Positions 55,327 to 64,000 of a DNA stretch of 64,000 bases are shown here, piece after piece (position 1 is the first letter of the stretch; each line of letters starts with the position of its first letter). Location: assembly GCA_947243855.1 (NCBI GenBank), contig CAMXIK010000011.1, positions 40,657-104,656 of the forward strand, in the 5' to 3' direction. The stretch comes from an uncultured Lachnospiraceae bacterium. Its GTDB lineage: Bacteria > Bacillota > Clostridia > Lachnospirales > Lachnospiraceae. The notes beneath the pieces are model-generated. The model was not told the origin of the DNA. It searched no databases and saw only the letters and a list, made by a program, of their open reading frames with translations. Position numbers and translations under genes: made by a program.

Positions 55327-56808
55327 TTACTGCTTCTTAGCTCTCTTTATCATCCGGCTGTAAAGATAGATCAGCGGGCACACCTTGAGGAGCGGCAGGT
55401 AACTTTCTTTTCCAATGACGTCCTCAACGCCATACTTGCCAAATCTCTCACGATAAACCCTTTGAATTTCGTCCATTCCTTCTAAAGGAGCATAGGATAC
55501 CCCATACTCGTTTTTTTGTTGTTCCAAAATCATTGACAAATTTCTTTCAAATTTGTCCGCATCTATGGCCGCATGTAAAACACGCTGCTCCTTCGTCTTT
55601 CGGTATTCCTCATCCGTTATGAGTCTTCTAATCTCTTTTTTCCATGCCTCCAGATCGTTAAACTCAATCCCCAGCTCCTTCTGCCCTATGATCGTCTGCG
55701 TTCTTGATTCTATCGTCCGGTAATAAATAAGCGGAACCCTGCCGGCAGCCGCCGCATACTGTAACATCAGTCCCCCGCCGATCGGGTAGGTATTTACATA
55801 CAAATCGACGTGCTGTAACACCTGAAACAGGTCGTTCCTTCCCTCCTCAGACCAGAACACCCTTCCAGCGTACTTTTGCCGGAGTTTATTTAACTCAACG
55901 GCGTCTCTATCCTCCCCGTTGCCGGCATACCAAAATTTCGTATGCGCAAACTCGTCGAGGCAGAACTCGATCATTTTATAATAAAGGTTTTCTTCTCCGT
56001 CAACGGTTTTATACAGCGTTCCCCCGGAAAAAATAATAAAATCTTCCTTTTCAACAGGAAACGGAAAGCCTTCAAACTCCTTATCCCTGTCTATATAGGG
56101 ATAATATGGCTGCAGGATAATATGCTCTCTGGGGATTCCTCTGTAATAATCGGATAGCAGCGCGCCGAACTCCCGGTATTCAATACAATAATCAGAAGCT
56201 CGATTTCCTCCCAGCCAATAGGCATAATCTGCAAAATTGATACGGTAACGGATATAGTTTTTCTCCGCCGCCATGAATGCTATAACGCCCGCCACATCAT
56301 AGGGCAGCGCATATAGAAATCCGGCCTTGATATCCGCTCTGTTCTGGGCCTCATAGATAGCCCTGCACTCCTCCAGCGTTGACAGGCCCGTCGGAATATA
56401 AAGAAGCTCGGCCTTGGAATTTTCTAGCAGGGCTTGCAGCATCGGAAATTTCCCTTTTGCCGATTCCCGTACTAGATAAACCACATGATACCCGGCCTTC
56501 ACCAGCCCCTTTACATAGATCAGTTCCAAGCCGTCGTCTACGCCTAAGCCGTCATAAAAAAAGATGGAATTACCGTCCCCGCCTGCGGACCGCTTCGGCA
56601 CATCCAAAGCGCCAAACAGCTTCCCCTTTAGTATTTCCATCTGTTCTTCCAAAAAATCATCTTTATAATACTGGTTATAGCCATACAATATATTGGCGAG
56701 ACACTTAATTAACAGCAAGGCGGAGTCATACTGTTCTTTCGCAACCGCCTTTCTAATTCTGTCTTTTATCGCTTCTATCTTTTCATCAACGCTTAATGAA
56801 TGCCACAT
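55327..56808 (-). CDS. GT-B-like glycosyltransferase
   Basis: This 493-aa protein has an N-terminal helical part (1-80), then GT-B-type segments: FIIFSGGTLYKT, KFWYAGNGEDR, and LQHVDLYVNTYPIGGGLMLQYAAAAGRVPLIYY near 370-405. The exact family is unclear. GAGGG precedes an ATG that overlaps the FdtA stop (TAATG). Confidence 0.68.
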   Translation of the reverse strand: MWHSLSVDEKIEAIKDRIRKAVAKEQYDSALLLIKCLANILYGYNQYYKDDFLEEQMEILKGKLFGALDVPKRSAGGDGNSIFFYDGLGVDDGLELIYVKGLVKAGYHVVYLVRESAKGKFPMLQALLENSKAELLYIPTGLSTLEECRAIYEAQNRADIKAGFLYALPYDVAGVIAFMAAEKNYIRYRINFADYAYWLGGNRASDYCIEYREFGALLSDYYRGIPREHIILQPYYPYIDRDKEFEGFPFPVEKEDFIIFSGGTLYKTVDGEENLYYKMIEFCLDEFAHTKFWYAGNGEDRDAVELNKLRQKYAGRVFWSEEGRNDLFQVLQHVDLYVNTYPIGGGLMLQYAAAAGRVPLIYYRTIESRTQTIIGQKELGIEFNDLEAWKKEIRRLITDEEYRKTKEQRVLHAAIDADKFERNLSMILEQQKNEYGVSYAPLEGMDEIQRVYRERFGKYGVEDVIGKESYLPLLKVCPLIYLYSRMIKRAKKQ

Positions 56809-57221
56809 TATTTTCCCTCTGAGGAGTCCTCAACATAGCGGAGAAATTCGTCGTAATCCCGAATATAATCCTCCTCATCATAATAGTCCGACGCCAATAC
56901 CATCAACACCGCGTCCGGCGTAAAATCATACATTTCCCGCCATACGCACGCTTCCACCAAAAGCCCTTCTATCGCCTTGTCCAGCCTTACTTCCTTCTTT
57001 TCTTTCCCATCGTCCAGTGAAATGGTACACGCCCCGCAGGGACAAAACAACACCTGCTTTAATGATTTGTGCGCGTGTTTTCCCCGATGCACCCCTTCCA
57101 GCGTATCATACATAAAATAGACGCGTTTCACCTCAAAGGGAATGTTCTTTTTCTCCTCCAATGCGATTAACATACCCCGTTCATCGCCGTGAGGCTGGAA
57201 CTGAATCATATCTACTTTCAT
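56808..57221 (-). CDS. fdtA: FdtA-like dTDP-4-keto-6-deoxyglucose 3,4-ketoisomerase
   Basis: This 137-aa cupin has the FdtA/WxcM pattern: DERGMLIALE, a RVYFMYDTLEGVHRGKHAHKSLKQVL metal/substrate site with the key His residues, and WREMYDFTPDAVLMVLASDYYDEEDYIRDYDEF. It isomerises the 4-keto to a 3-keto sugar for an amino transfer. FdtB and an acyltransferase are nearby. GGAGG 5 nt upstream and a 4-nt overlap link it with the acyltransferase gene. Confidence 0.88.
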   Translation of the reverse strand: MKVDMIQFQPHGDERGMLIALEEKKNIPFEVKRVYFMYDTLEGVHRGKHAHKSLKQVLFCPCGACTISLDDGKEKKEVRLDKAIEGLLVEACVWREMYDFTPDAVLMVLASDYYDEEDYIRDYDEFLRYVEDSSEGK

Positions 57222-58225
57222 GCTTTCCTCCTCACATAAACCGGAAGCAAAATGTCGCCTCCCCCATACTCGGCCTTATACTCATACAGCCCATAGTTGA
57301 GCACAGACCCGCCATCCTCCGTACTTGCTCCGAAACTAAAGTACCGATATCCCAAGTCCCTTGCAATCTGAATCAATTCCTTGATCAGCAGTAAATTGGG
57401 ATACTGTCTGGCGTATTCATAATTCACATCCAGATACTGCGTATGAAACACATTTTTAAAAAGAAAAGCAAGGGAAAACGCGCCATACTCTCCCTGCGGC
57501 GTATCTACATAATAGGTCTTAATCTGTTTTGGCCAACGCCTTTTTAACTCTCTGATCTCCGCCAAGGTATGCGTCGTTTTGGCATCAAACTTGTTGTGCA
57601 GATTCTCATTCATATTGTTCCACACCGCTTCCCTGATTTCCTCTTCTGCGGAGAAGACAAAGTTGTGCTCCGATATCACTTTTTTTACCTGATTGCGCCT
57701 TTTGGAATGAAAAAGAGAAAGAATGGCATCTTCAGAATCAATTCCATCTATATCAATGATATTTGCCAGTGCAGACATCCCAAAAGTATACCCTCTTCGC
57801 AGCAGAATATAGTCGATCAAATGAAAGGGCTGTCCCGTATAATAATCCGGCGTTTTTTTGATGATCACTTCCGCATATCTGCTCTCATAATAGGCGAGCA
57901 TCTTGTCCATTACGATTTCAATCACTTCTGCTTTGGCAGTCCGGTCTACAATCGGCCCGGCAAACGTAGTCCCCGGATGTGACACAACGCCGCCGCTGCC
58001 ATCGGCCGCCGCCATCATAACGCCCCTCACTTCCCCGGAACCCTGATCCAGCACCGCAACCGAATCATCCTGAAACCGTCCCGCGGGATGGTAGCCCAGA
58101 TAAAAAGAAGTATTGATAAACTCGCCGTTGGCGCTGTCCTTCATAATAAACTCGTCAACTCGGATCAGCTGCTTTTCCGACAAATCTTTTAGCTGTTTCA
58201 GTTCATATTTCTCCGCAGATACCAT
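57218..58225 (-). CDS. FemAB/GNAT-type N-acyltransferase
   Basis: This 335-aa protein has an Acetyltransf_6/FemAB-like fold: HSKRRNQVKKV in the middle and YFSFGASTEDGG...LYEYKAEYGGG at the end. It sits between FdtA and FdtB-type genes, where a GNAT FdtC would normally add acetyl to a 3-amino sugar. The larger FemAB-type fold may add a bulkier acyl or aminoacyl group; this is inference. Confidence 0.72.
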   Translation of the reverse strand: MVSAEKYELKQLKDLSEKQLIRVDEFIMKDSANGEFINTSFYLGYHPAGRFQDDSVAVLDQGSGEVRGVMMAAADGSGGVVSHPGTTFAGPIVDRTAKAEVIEIVMDKMLAYYESRYAEVIIKKTPDYYTGQPFHLIDYILLRRGYTFGMSALANIIDIDGIDSEDAILSLFHSKRRNQVKKVISEHNFVFSAEEEIREAVWNNMNENLHNKFDAKTTHTLAEIRELKRRWPKQIKTYYVDTPQGEYGAFSLAFLFKNVFHTQYLDVNYEYARQYPNLLLIKELIQIARDLGYRYFSFGASTEDGGSVLNYGLYEYKAEYGGGDILLPVYVRRKA

Positions 58226-58259
58226 TTACCCACCTCTGCCTTTTACGCCGTCCCGTCTC

Positions 58260-59024
58260 TTATTTCATCCTAACCTGCACATAAATTTCCGATCCGTACT
58301 GCGGAACATATTGTATCATTTTATTTAAACCTTCAAAAATAGCTTCCCCGACAATGCCCTGCTCAAGCATCCGCGCCATCTGTCCCGCGCTCAGAAGCTT
58401 CGGAAAATAGCTTCCTTTCTGCAATACCTCAAACCCGCATCTGTCCGCCATCGCGCACAGGCTGTCCAAATCAAATACCCGGTTATTCTGCAGCGCTTTT
58501 TGCAAATCAGACACCTCGTGCACATCCTGAATCAATCCCATTTCTTTTGCCAGCAGCCGATGAATGGAATCCGCATTTGGCACATTGATGTGTACGATGG
58601 TTTCCGCGCAGCAAACAGAAGAAACAGCCTGCAGCAGTTTCTCCGGTTCATCCACCTCATGCAGCAGACTGCTTAATACGATAAAATCATAGGCGCTGCT
58701 GGCTTCTTTCACCTGCCTCGTCTGTTCCTCCAAAAATCCCTGAATACAGATAACATTGCTTCCCGATTCTTCCGCTTTCTTTCTGGCGTTCTGAATAAAC
58801 GTATCTCCCGGCTCCACAATGACCATCTTCTGATAATCGCTCACATACGCAAACAGGGGTTCCATACCGCACCCGATTTCCAGTACGGTTTCATGTTTGC
58901 ACAGCCGCATCAGCTCTAAAATCTTTTCCCTGCGGTATTTGACCTGATATTTCTCACAGGGATCTTCCTGATACTTCGCTTCGTAATCCTGTATATTCCG
59001 CACGTCTTTTTTCTCCCGATCCAT
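58260..59024 (-). CDS. SAM-dependent methyltransferase
   Basis: This 254-aa class I methyltransferase has motif I as VLEIGCGMEPLFA (about 45-57) and VIVEPGDTF after it. It is a broad Methyltransf_11/23-type protein. It lies between the FdtB and acyltransferase genes, so it may methylate the amino-sugar or its substituent. No good ribosome site is seen at ATG 59024. Confidence 0.78.
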   Translation of the reverse strand: MDREKKDVRNIQDYEAKYQEDPCEKYQVKYRREKILELMRLCKHETVLEIGCGMEPLFAYVSDYQKMVIVEPGDTFIQNARKKAEESGSNVICIQGFLEEQTRQVKEASSAYDFIVLSSLLHEVDEPEKLLQAVSSVCCAETIVHINVPNADSIHRLLAKEMGLIQDVHEVSDLQKALQNNRVFDLDSLCAMADRCGFEVLQKGSYFPKLLSAGQMARMLEQGIVGEAIFEGLNKMIQYVPQYGSEIYVQVRMK

Positions 59025-59075
59025 ACAAATTTACTTTGTTTTCCATCTTATCAGAATCCAAATCATTCGTCAACT

Positions 59076-60173
59076 TTACTGCCAGTCGTTCAGCGCCTGA
59101 ATGACATAATCCGTCTCCTCTTTCATCCCGTAATACATCGGCAGACTGAGCTGCGTATCGCTGATCTCTTCGCAAACCGGAAGGCTTCCTTTGGCAATTC
59201 CCAGCTCCTGATAAGCTAATTGGTTATGCATAGCTGTCGGATAGTGAATGTTTGTGCCAATCCCCTTGTCGTTCAGGTATGCAGCCAGTCTGTCCCTCTC
59301 CGGCGTTCTGACCGCGAAAATATGCCAGACCGGCGTATACAGATTCCAGTCCACATACGGCAGAATCAGCTTCGGATTCTTGATTCCTTCCATGTATTTT
59401 CGGGCAGTGCTTCTCCTGTCCTCATTCACCTTATCCAAGGTTGGCAGCTTTGCCCGCAGAAACGCCGCCTGCAGCTCGTCGAGTCTCGTATTATAGCCCT
59501 GATAAATATGATGGTATTTACAATCTGATCCGTAATTGGATAAGGCGCGCACCATCTTTGCCAGCTCGTCGTCATTGGTCGTCACGCACCCGGCGTCTCC
59601 CAGCGCGCCCAGATTTTTGCCCGGATAAAAGCTGAATCCCGCAGCGTCCGCAAGACCCCCGACCCGCTTTCCCTTGTAGAGCGCGCCATGCGCCTGCGCC
59701 GCGTCTTCAAACACTTTCAAATGGTGCTTTTTCGCCACTTCGCAAACCGCGTCCATATCCGCGGGCTGGCCGTATAAATGCACGGGCATAACCGCCTTTG
59801 TCCGTTCCGTAATCTTCTCCTCAATCTGAGCGGCATCCAGATTATAGGTCGATAAGTGAGGCTCCACCATCACGGGTTTCGCGCCTGTCCTGCTGACCGC
59901 AAGCGCCGTTGCAATAAAGGTATTAGAAGGAATGATCACCTCGTCCCCCTCGCCGATTCCGCTTGCCTTCAAAATCAGAAACAGCGCGTCCAGACCGTTG
60001 CCGCAGCCAATACAGTGCTTCACCCCGCAATAAGCCGCAAATTCTTCCTCAAACCGCTTTCCCTCTTCGCCCTCAATATACCAGCTATTCTCATACACTC
60101 TCTCAAATGCGCCCCTGAGTTCCTTGTCAATCTCTTTTTCCAGCGGCTTAAACGTCACAAAAGGTACTTTCAT
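59076..60173 (-). CDS. fdtB: FdtB-like dTDP-3-keto-6-deoxyhexose 3-aminotransferase
   Basis: This 365-aa DegT enzyme has [13 protein letters not shown] at the start, [18 protein letters not shown] and [15 protein letters not shown] with the PLP Lys. It is close to FdtB/QdtB-type 3-aminotransferases, and FdtA is 2 kb downstream, supporting a dTDP-3-amino-3,6-dideoxyhexose product. AGGGAGG precedes the ATG. Confidence 0.86.
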   Translation of the reverse strand: MKVPFVTFKPLEKEIDKELRGAFERVYENSWYIEGEEGKRFEEEFAAYCGVKHCIGCGNGLDALFLILKASGIGEGDEVIIPSNTFIATALAVSRTGAKPVMVEPHLSTYNLDAAQIEEKITERTKAVMPVHLYGQPADMDAVCEVAKKHHLKVFEDAAQAHGALYKGKRVGGLADAAGFSFYPGKNLGALGDAGCVTTNDDELAKMVRALSNYGSDCKYHHIYQGYNTRLDELQAAFLRAKLPTLDKVNEDRRSTARKYMEGIKNPKLILPYVDWNLYTPVWHIFAVRTPERDRLAAYLNDKGIGTNIHYPTAMHNQLAYQELGIAKGSLPVCEEISDTQLSLPMYYGMKEETDYVIQALNDWQ

Positions 60174-60191
60174 TTCATCCTCCCTGCCCTT

Positions 60192-61145
60192 TCATCCTTT
60201 GCTGTAATAGGCCGGATCGCTCCACTTCGGAGGGTCCTGTCTGTTATGAAGCTTTAAATAGCACTTATACCAAAACAGCGAAACGGCATCCCCAAATTTC
60301 ATAATCTTAACAAACTTTATGAGATTGCCAAGACTGTCGCTCAGCCTGATACAGTAGTCATTGCTCTTTTTCAGCATCAGCGGTTTAAAATTGTACTGTT
60401 TTCCAAACAGTTTCCGCATCATCCGCACATCCGCGTAATAATCCCGAAAAGTATCTAGATACGAATGGGTTGAATTATAGTTGCTGCCGTGCTCCGATAC
60501 AAGATAGCGGTAAACATACACGCTCTCCGGCAGAATATATTTTTTCCCTTTACCCAAGGTATAAAAATACCACTTTACCTCTTCATTGTTTCTGGAACCC
60601 TTCCCCAGATATGCATTGCTCTCCCGGTCCTGATAAAAGGTATTGCGCATCACCCCGTACATGACAAGCCCGTTGCCTGTCCTGAGATAATCGCATAGGG
60701 TATATTCCATCGGCTTCTTTCCCGCGCAGTCTTCCCTGATCGTTCCCTCCTGCACATTGAAAAACTTCATCCATCCGGAAACGCTGAAATACTCCGGATG
60801 CCCCTCCAGAAAATCCACCATTTTTTGCAAAATATCCGTATCGCAAAAATAATCGTCCCCGGAAAATTCAATCACATACTTTCCTTTCGCCTGCAAGAGC
60901 AAATCGTACAGGTTCCCGCACAACCCCAGATTTTCCGGCCTGTTAATGATTTTCACCCGGTCCCTAAATTCGTCCAAAATCTCTTCTGAACCGTCGGTAG
61001 AACAATCATTGCCCACCAATATTTCATAAGGAAAATTCATCTTTTGGCTCAGAATGCTTTCCAGACATTCCTTAATATATTGCCTGTGATTATACACTAC
61101 AACACAGATACTTAATGTAATATCTGTACCGTCGGCTCTACTCAT
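60192..61145 (-). CDS. Family 2 glycosyltransferase
   Basis: This 317-aa GT2 has LSICVVVYNHRQYI, LVGNDCSTDGSEEI and IEFSGDDYF, similar to capsule GT2 enzymes. Start ATG 61143-61145 follows GGGGAG and overlaps the upstream stop by 8 nt. An earlier ATG at 61187 would overlap that gene by 50 nt. Confidence 0.86.
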   Translation of the reverse strand: MSRADGTDITLSICVVVYNHRQYIKECLESILSQKMNFPYEILVGNDCSTDGSEEILDEFRDRVKIINRPENLGLCGNLYDLLLQAKGKYVIEFSGDDYFCDTDILQKMVDFLEGHPEYFSVSGWMKFFNVQEGTIREDCAGKKPMEYTLCDYLRTGNGLVMYGVMRNTFYQDRESNAYLGKGSRNNEEVKWYFYTLGKGKKYILPESVYVYRYLVSEHGSNYNSTHSYLDTFRDYYADVRMMRKLFGKQYNFKPLMLKKSNDYCIRLSDSLGNLIKFVKIMKFGDAVSLFWYKCYLKLHNRQDPPKWSDPAYYSKG

Positions 61146-62172
61146 CTTCCCATCTCCCCTGTATCGCAGTCTGATCTTCCTTTCCATGCAGCAGATCCAC
61201 TAAGTTCTCTTTCCACCTCTGCACGCTGAAATCATCCTGATACTGATAATCCGCTTCCCCATCGCCACACAGCCATTCCCAGTCAATATCCTCAACCCTC
61301 TCAAAATACTGCATATAACGGGGATCATAATATGGAAGCTCCGTGATCTCCCGGTTGTTGCTAAGAAGCCTCTTTTGATAGGTAACCGCCTCCAAATATC
61401 TCTGCGTGATCCCCACATATCCTTTATGCATCACTTCCAGAATGCACGCCGCCTTTTGCAGTCTCTGTACATTTTCTTCATAGGGAATCATTGCATAGTG
61501 GACATGGCTGTTGCGAATCGGATTATTTTCATAGGGCTTCAGCCAAAAATCAAACGCAACTCCATGCGCCTCGCACTGTTTCACAATGCTTTCCATGATC
61601 TTTACCCTGTGATCGTCCAGTACGCCGCAGTAAAACAACTGCGTATCCGGAATGTCCGCAATCCGCTCCGTCTCCGCAGGTTTGGCATAGGCATAGGGAA
61701 GATATTGAAAGCCATATTTCCTACAATTAAACGGGTGCATGGTGCAGACCATGTCAAATACGGGCAGCACCGCCTGTACCTCCGGCCATAGTCCGTCCGG
61801 CATCGGATCGATGATATACAGGATATACCGGATGGCAGGGTGCTTTTTTCGCAGCCGTTTCAAATACTCTGCGGAATAATAATGAAGCAGCGCCGAGTTA
61901 AAGATTACAATATCATTCTCCTCATCGTCGTGAAATTCGCAGTGCGACAGCGCATACTTTCCGTCTAAAAGCCTTGTCCGCAAAATCCATCTGACGATGC
62001 CTTTGCCGTGTGTGCCAAGTTTTTGATTGACCACTCTCCACACTTTCCGGATTGCCGCCGCATATTGGAAATCATCCTTTAGAAACGTCACTTCCGCATC
62101 TTTGCCGACCTCTTCCATAATGCTGATATTGCCGGCTCCCCATACGCCCGCAATAAAAAATTTATGTTTCAT
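61138..62172 (-). CDS. Putative GT-B glycosyltransferase
   Basis: This 344-aa protein begins KFFIAGVWGAGN and has LYIIDPMPDGLWPEV, FFYCG-type loop LFYCGVLDDHRVKIM and ILEVMHKGYVGITQRYLEA, the order seen in CgeB-like or GT4-like capsule enzymes. The frame opens earlier at 62283, but ATG 62170-62172 does not overlap the upstream gene and starts the conserved region. Confidence 0.6.
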   Translation of the reverse strand: MKHKFFIAGVWGAGNISIMEEVGKDAEVTFLKDDFQYAAAIRKVWRVVNQKLGTHGKGIVRWILRTRLLDGKYALSHCEFHDDEENDIVIFNSALLHYYSAEYLKRLRKKHPAIRYILYIIDPMPDGLWPEVQAVLPVFDMVCTMHPFNCRKYGFQYLPYAYAKPAETERIADIPDTQLFYCGVLDDHRVKIMESIVKQCEAHGVAFDFWLKPYENNPIRNSHVHYAMIPYEENVQRLQKAACILEVMHKGYVGITQRYLEAVTYQKRLLSNNREITELPYYDPRYMQYFERVEDIDWEWLCGDGEADYQYQDDFSVQRWKENLVDLLHGKEDQTAIQGRWEDE

Positions 62173-62209
62173 CCGCCTGAAACTCTCTTCTTTCTTTCCT
62201 TTTTCGCTT

Positions 62210-63850
62210 CTATTCGCCAGTGTTAAACTCCCGGCCTGTCGGCGACAAAGTATCCATATCGCCTGCTTGGCCCGTCTGTTCATACTCCGTCATATAGTTG
62301 CTGTCCTTGATATCGTACCACAAAAATCTCCGGCTCCTTACCTCCGGCAGCCCGTCAAACACGACGCTTCCCGCACTGCCATCCAGCAAATCCAGATAGG
62401 CGTCCTGCAAATCCGCAAAGGAAAGCGGTTTGCCGTCTATTTGAAATGCATGCTTTTCGCCGACGCCTTTGATCAGCAGGGCTGGATGCTGGTCTAAATT
62501 GTTTTCCTCGTAATATTCTCCCTGTCCGTGATCGCCCAAAATAATAATAACGGAATTATCGTACACGCCTGCCTCTTTTAATTTTTTCAGATACAGATCC
62601 GCCAGCGTCACGCAAGAGTCGATGCTCTGGGCAAACGTCCCGCCTTCTGGAATATAATTCAGCTCCCCGTCATACAAATACGGCGAATGGGCGCCCCAAA
62701 GATGAATAAATTTAAAATTCTTTCCCTCCCGGTATTCCATCGGCTGTTCCATCACCATTTGGTAGAAGTCCATATTGTTGTCCAGATGGAACGCTTCGCT
62801 TCCGCCCTCCGCTACTTTCAGCCTTTCGAAGGCTCCCGGGTTTACATAACTAAATCTTTTCAAATCGTGGGGCGCATATTTTGTGCCCACAAGCAGGATC
62901 TGCCATCTCGCAAAATCCGTATAGGAAGACAGCCGTTTCGTATACATGCCGATATTTTCAAACCGCTGCTTTGTCCGCCCGTTGAACCCATCGAAATCGG
63001 GCGCATACAGATCGATCGTATATCCCCGCCGTTCCAATTCGTCAAAAAAGGGAGACTCCGTCAGTACCTTCTCAAAATATTCGTCGCTCGCCATCTGGTT
63101 CTCATACCACATTCCCGACAAAAGATAGGGAAGGTTATATTTGGTGCTTGGGTAAGCGCTCACCGTATTGTCATAATAGGTAAAGTCATCGAAAACAGCC
63201 TCCCTCTCCTCATTCCCCACGACCACATCCGAAAAAGCGCCGCCGTCCAGCGTGTCAAACAGGAGAATGATAAAGTTTGCGTCCGGCGACATGGTAAACT
63301 CATAGTCCGTCGTGACGCAGATATTCTCTTTGCTTTTCAACCCGTCGTTTGTCAGGCACAACGTTACCAGCGTAACGCCAAATAGTAAAAGCATACAAAT
63401 ACTAACGATTTGAATAACCATGCGAATGCGCTGTACGGACAAAGCCTTTGCCAAAACGCCCACAGCGGCAATCACAACGGCCCACAAAATGACAGACTGC
63501 ACCCTGCCTTCCGGATATAAACTCCAGTCAATCCTGTCGCCCTTGAGCGCCGGAAGATATCGAATCAGATAATTTCCCTGAATATAAGAGCAGATAAACG
63601 TCACAAATAAAAAGAGCAGCGCCGCCTGATATAATTTCCCGCTCCACCGATACAGCAGATATAACCCGCCCGTACAAAGCAGCGTAAAAATGACAAACAC
63701 GCATAACATGACTGGCAAAAGCACCCACAGATCATACCAAAATTCACCCGAATTGGTCAGATACAATTCTACTGGCGCATAGACAAAAAACATAAAACAA
63801 ATCGCAATCGACAATAGGATTGCCGGTTTCAGTACCCCTTTTTCTTTCAT
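62210..63850 (-). CDS. LTA-synthase/sulfatase-like membrane phosphotransferase
   Basis: This 546-aa protein has four to five N-terminal membrane helices (1 to about 175) and an extracellular alkaline-phosphatase-superfamily domain: ILLFDTLDGG (metal Asp), SAYPSTKYNLPYL (likely Thr nucleophile), LWGAHSPY and ILGDHGQGE. Such proteins transfer phosphoglycerol or phosphoethanolamine to surface glycans. AGGGG 8 nt before the ATG supports the start. The donor cannot be read from sequence. Confidence 0.78.
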   Translation of the reverse strand: MKEKGVLKPAILLSIAICFMFFVYAPVELYLTNSGEFWYDLWVLLPVMLCVFVIFTLLCTGGLYLLYRWSGKLYQAALLFLFVTFICSYIQGNYLIRYLPALKGDRIDWSLYPEGRVQSVILWAVVIAAVGVLAKALSVQRIRMVIQIVSICMLLLFGVTLVTLCLTNDGLKSKENICVTTDYEFTMSPDANFIILLFDTLDGGAFSDVVVGNEEREAVFDDFTYYDNTVSAYPSTKYNLPYLLSGMWYENQMASDEYFEKVLTESPFFDELERRGYTIDLYAPDFDGFNGRTKQRFENIGMYTKRLSSYTDFARWQILLVGTKYAPHDLKRFSYVNPGAFERLKVAEGGSEAFHLDNNMDFYQMVMEQPMEYREGKNFKFIHLWGAHSPYLYDGELNYIPEGGTFAQSIDSCVTLADLYLKKLKEAGVYDNSVIIILGDHGQGEYYEENNLDQHPALLIKGVGEKHAFQIDGKPLSFADLQDAYLDLLDGSAGSVVFDGLPEVRSRRFLWYDIKDSNYMTEYEQTGQAGDMDTLSPTGREFNTGE

Positions 63851-63862
63851 GCTTCTTCCCCT

Positions 63863-64000
63863 TTATCTCCTGCCGCTTCGTGAAGTCTTTCGTCCAGCCA
63901 TCCACATACTCGCCCGCCGCGCTGCCACCGCAGCCGCAAAGGACGCCGCCAGCAGGCCAAACGTAACGGCCGCCCACACAAAAATGTACAGCGCGTCGAA
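63863..64000 (-). CDS. 3' end of a membrane protein gene (partial)
   Basis: The frame ending at TAA 63863-63865 is open to the window edge (45 codons). It encodes one hydrophobic helix (FVWAAVTFGLLAASFAAAVA) followed by a basic tail, the usual C-terminal end of a membrane protein. It lies 12 nt upstream of the LTA-synthase-like gene. Family cannot be told. Confidence 0.55.
   Translation of the reverse strand, partial: FDALYIFVWAAVTFGLLAASFAAAVAARRASMWMAGRKTSRSGRR

Noticed and set aside
59046..59073. Possible promoter (TTGACG, 16 nt, ATAAGA) upstream of the methyltransferase at 58260
   Set aside because: The -10 is weak and the genes otherwise look co-transcribed; too little to call.
62687..63385. 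232-codon plus-strand ORF
   Set aside because: Antisense to the LTA-synthase-like gene with no ribosome site or domain.
1..64000. Search for tRNA, rRNA, CRISPR repeats, transposases or integrases
   Set aside because: None recognised by eye. The module insertions described leave no element or target-site duplication that I can identify.

Overview
The window is one long polysaccharide/glycoconjugate biosynthesis locus. About 52 genes all lie on the minus strand, so transcription runs from 64000 towards 1. The single exception is a 53-aa ORF on the plus strand at 3420-3581. Spacing is tight, with many ATGA, TAATG or 8-nt overlaps, and ribosome sites are strong AGGAGG types. The gene content mixes PglK-like ABC flippases, GT2/GT4/GT61 and GT-C transferases, DegT aminotransferases, radical SAM enzymes, an LTA-synthase-like protein and DUF4910. 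I infer a Gram-positive Clostridia, probably Lachnospiraceae; no rRNA or housekeeping marker is present to prove it. No tRNA, IS element, integrase or CRISPR array was seen.

Layout in transcription order. 64.0-52 kb: LTA-synthase-like phosphotransferase, transferases, a dTDP-3-amino-sugar set (FdtA, FemAB-like acyltransferase, FdtB) and the first PglK-like ABC flippase. 52-39 kb: GT61, GNAT, epimerase, a GtrB-like plus GT-C pair, GT2/GT4/GT8-like enzymes, a second GT-C and the second ABC flippase. 38-32 kb: a third GT-C, a PglE/PglD-like 4-amino-sugar pair and a second GtrB-like transferase. 31.9-30.1 kb: a two-gene ATPase/nuclease module that looks like phage defence. 30-18 kb: GT4/GT2 transferases, two radical SAM proteins, a DegT enzyme, a methyltransferase and an aldo/keto reductase. 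18-7 kb: an acidic-sugar section with O-acyltransferases, a DRE-TIM aldolase, two tandem KdsB-like cytidylyltransferases, two transferases with HP and SS/ST motifs, a NeuB-like synthase and a fused NeuA-PseG-like protein. 7.3-3.6 kb: a DNA methyltransferase plus a MORC/MutL-like GHKL ATPase carrying a predicted PD-(D/E)XK nuclease, an embedded restriction-modification system. 3.3-0 kb: two SAM methyltransferases, a DUF4910 aminopeptidase-like protein and the start of one more gene.

The most unusual signal is four long poly-G tracts (G9-G11, coding strand), all between 3.2 and 17.7 kb and all in glycan-modifying or sugar-activating genes. One splits an acyltransferase-3 gene into two frames (G11, OFF). 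One puts the best start of a methyltransferase out of frame (G10), while a weaker internal start is in frame. One sits in an open acetyltransferase frame (G9, ON). One ends a cytidylyltransferase just before its downstream paralogue. Together they look like a Campylobacter- or Neisseria-style contingency system for varying surface sugars, which would be notable in a Gram-positive gut-type anaerobe. The left half is visibly AT-rich and the right end GC-richer, consistent with assembly from modules of different origin. A duplicated 3' gene end at 11308 supports past cassette exchange.
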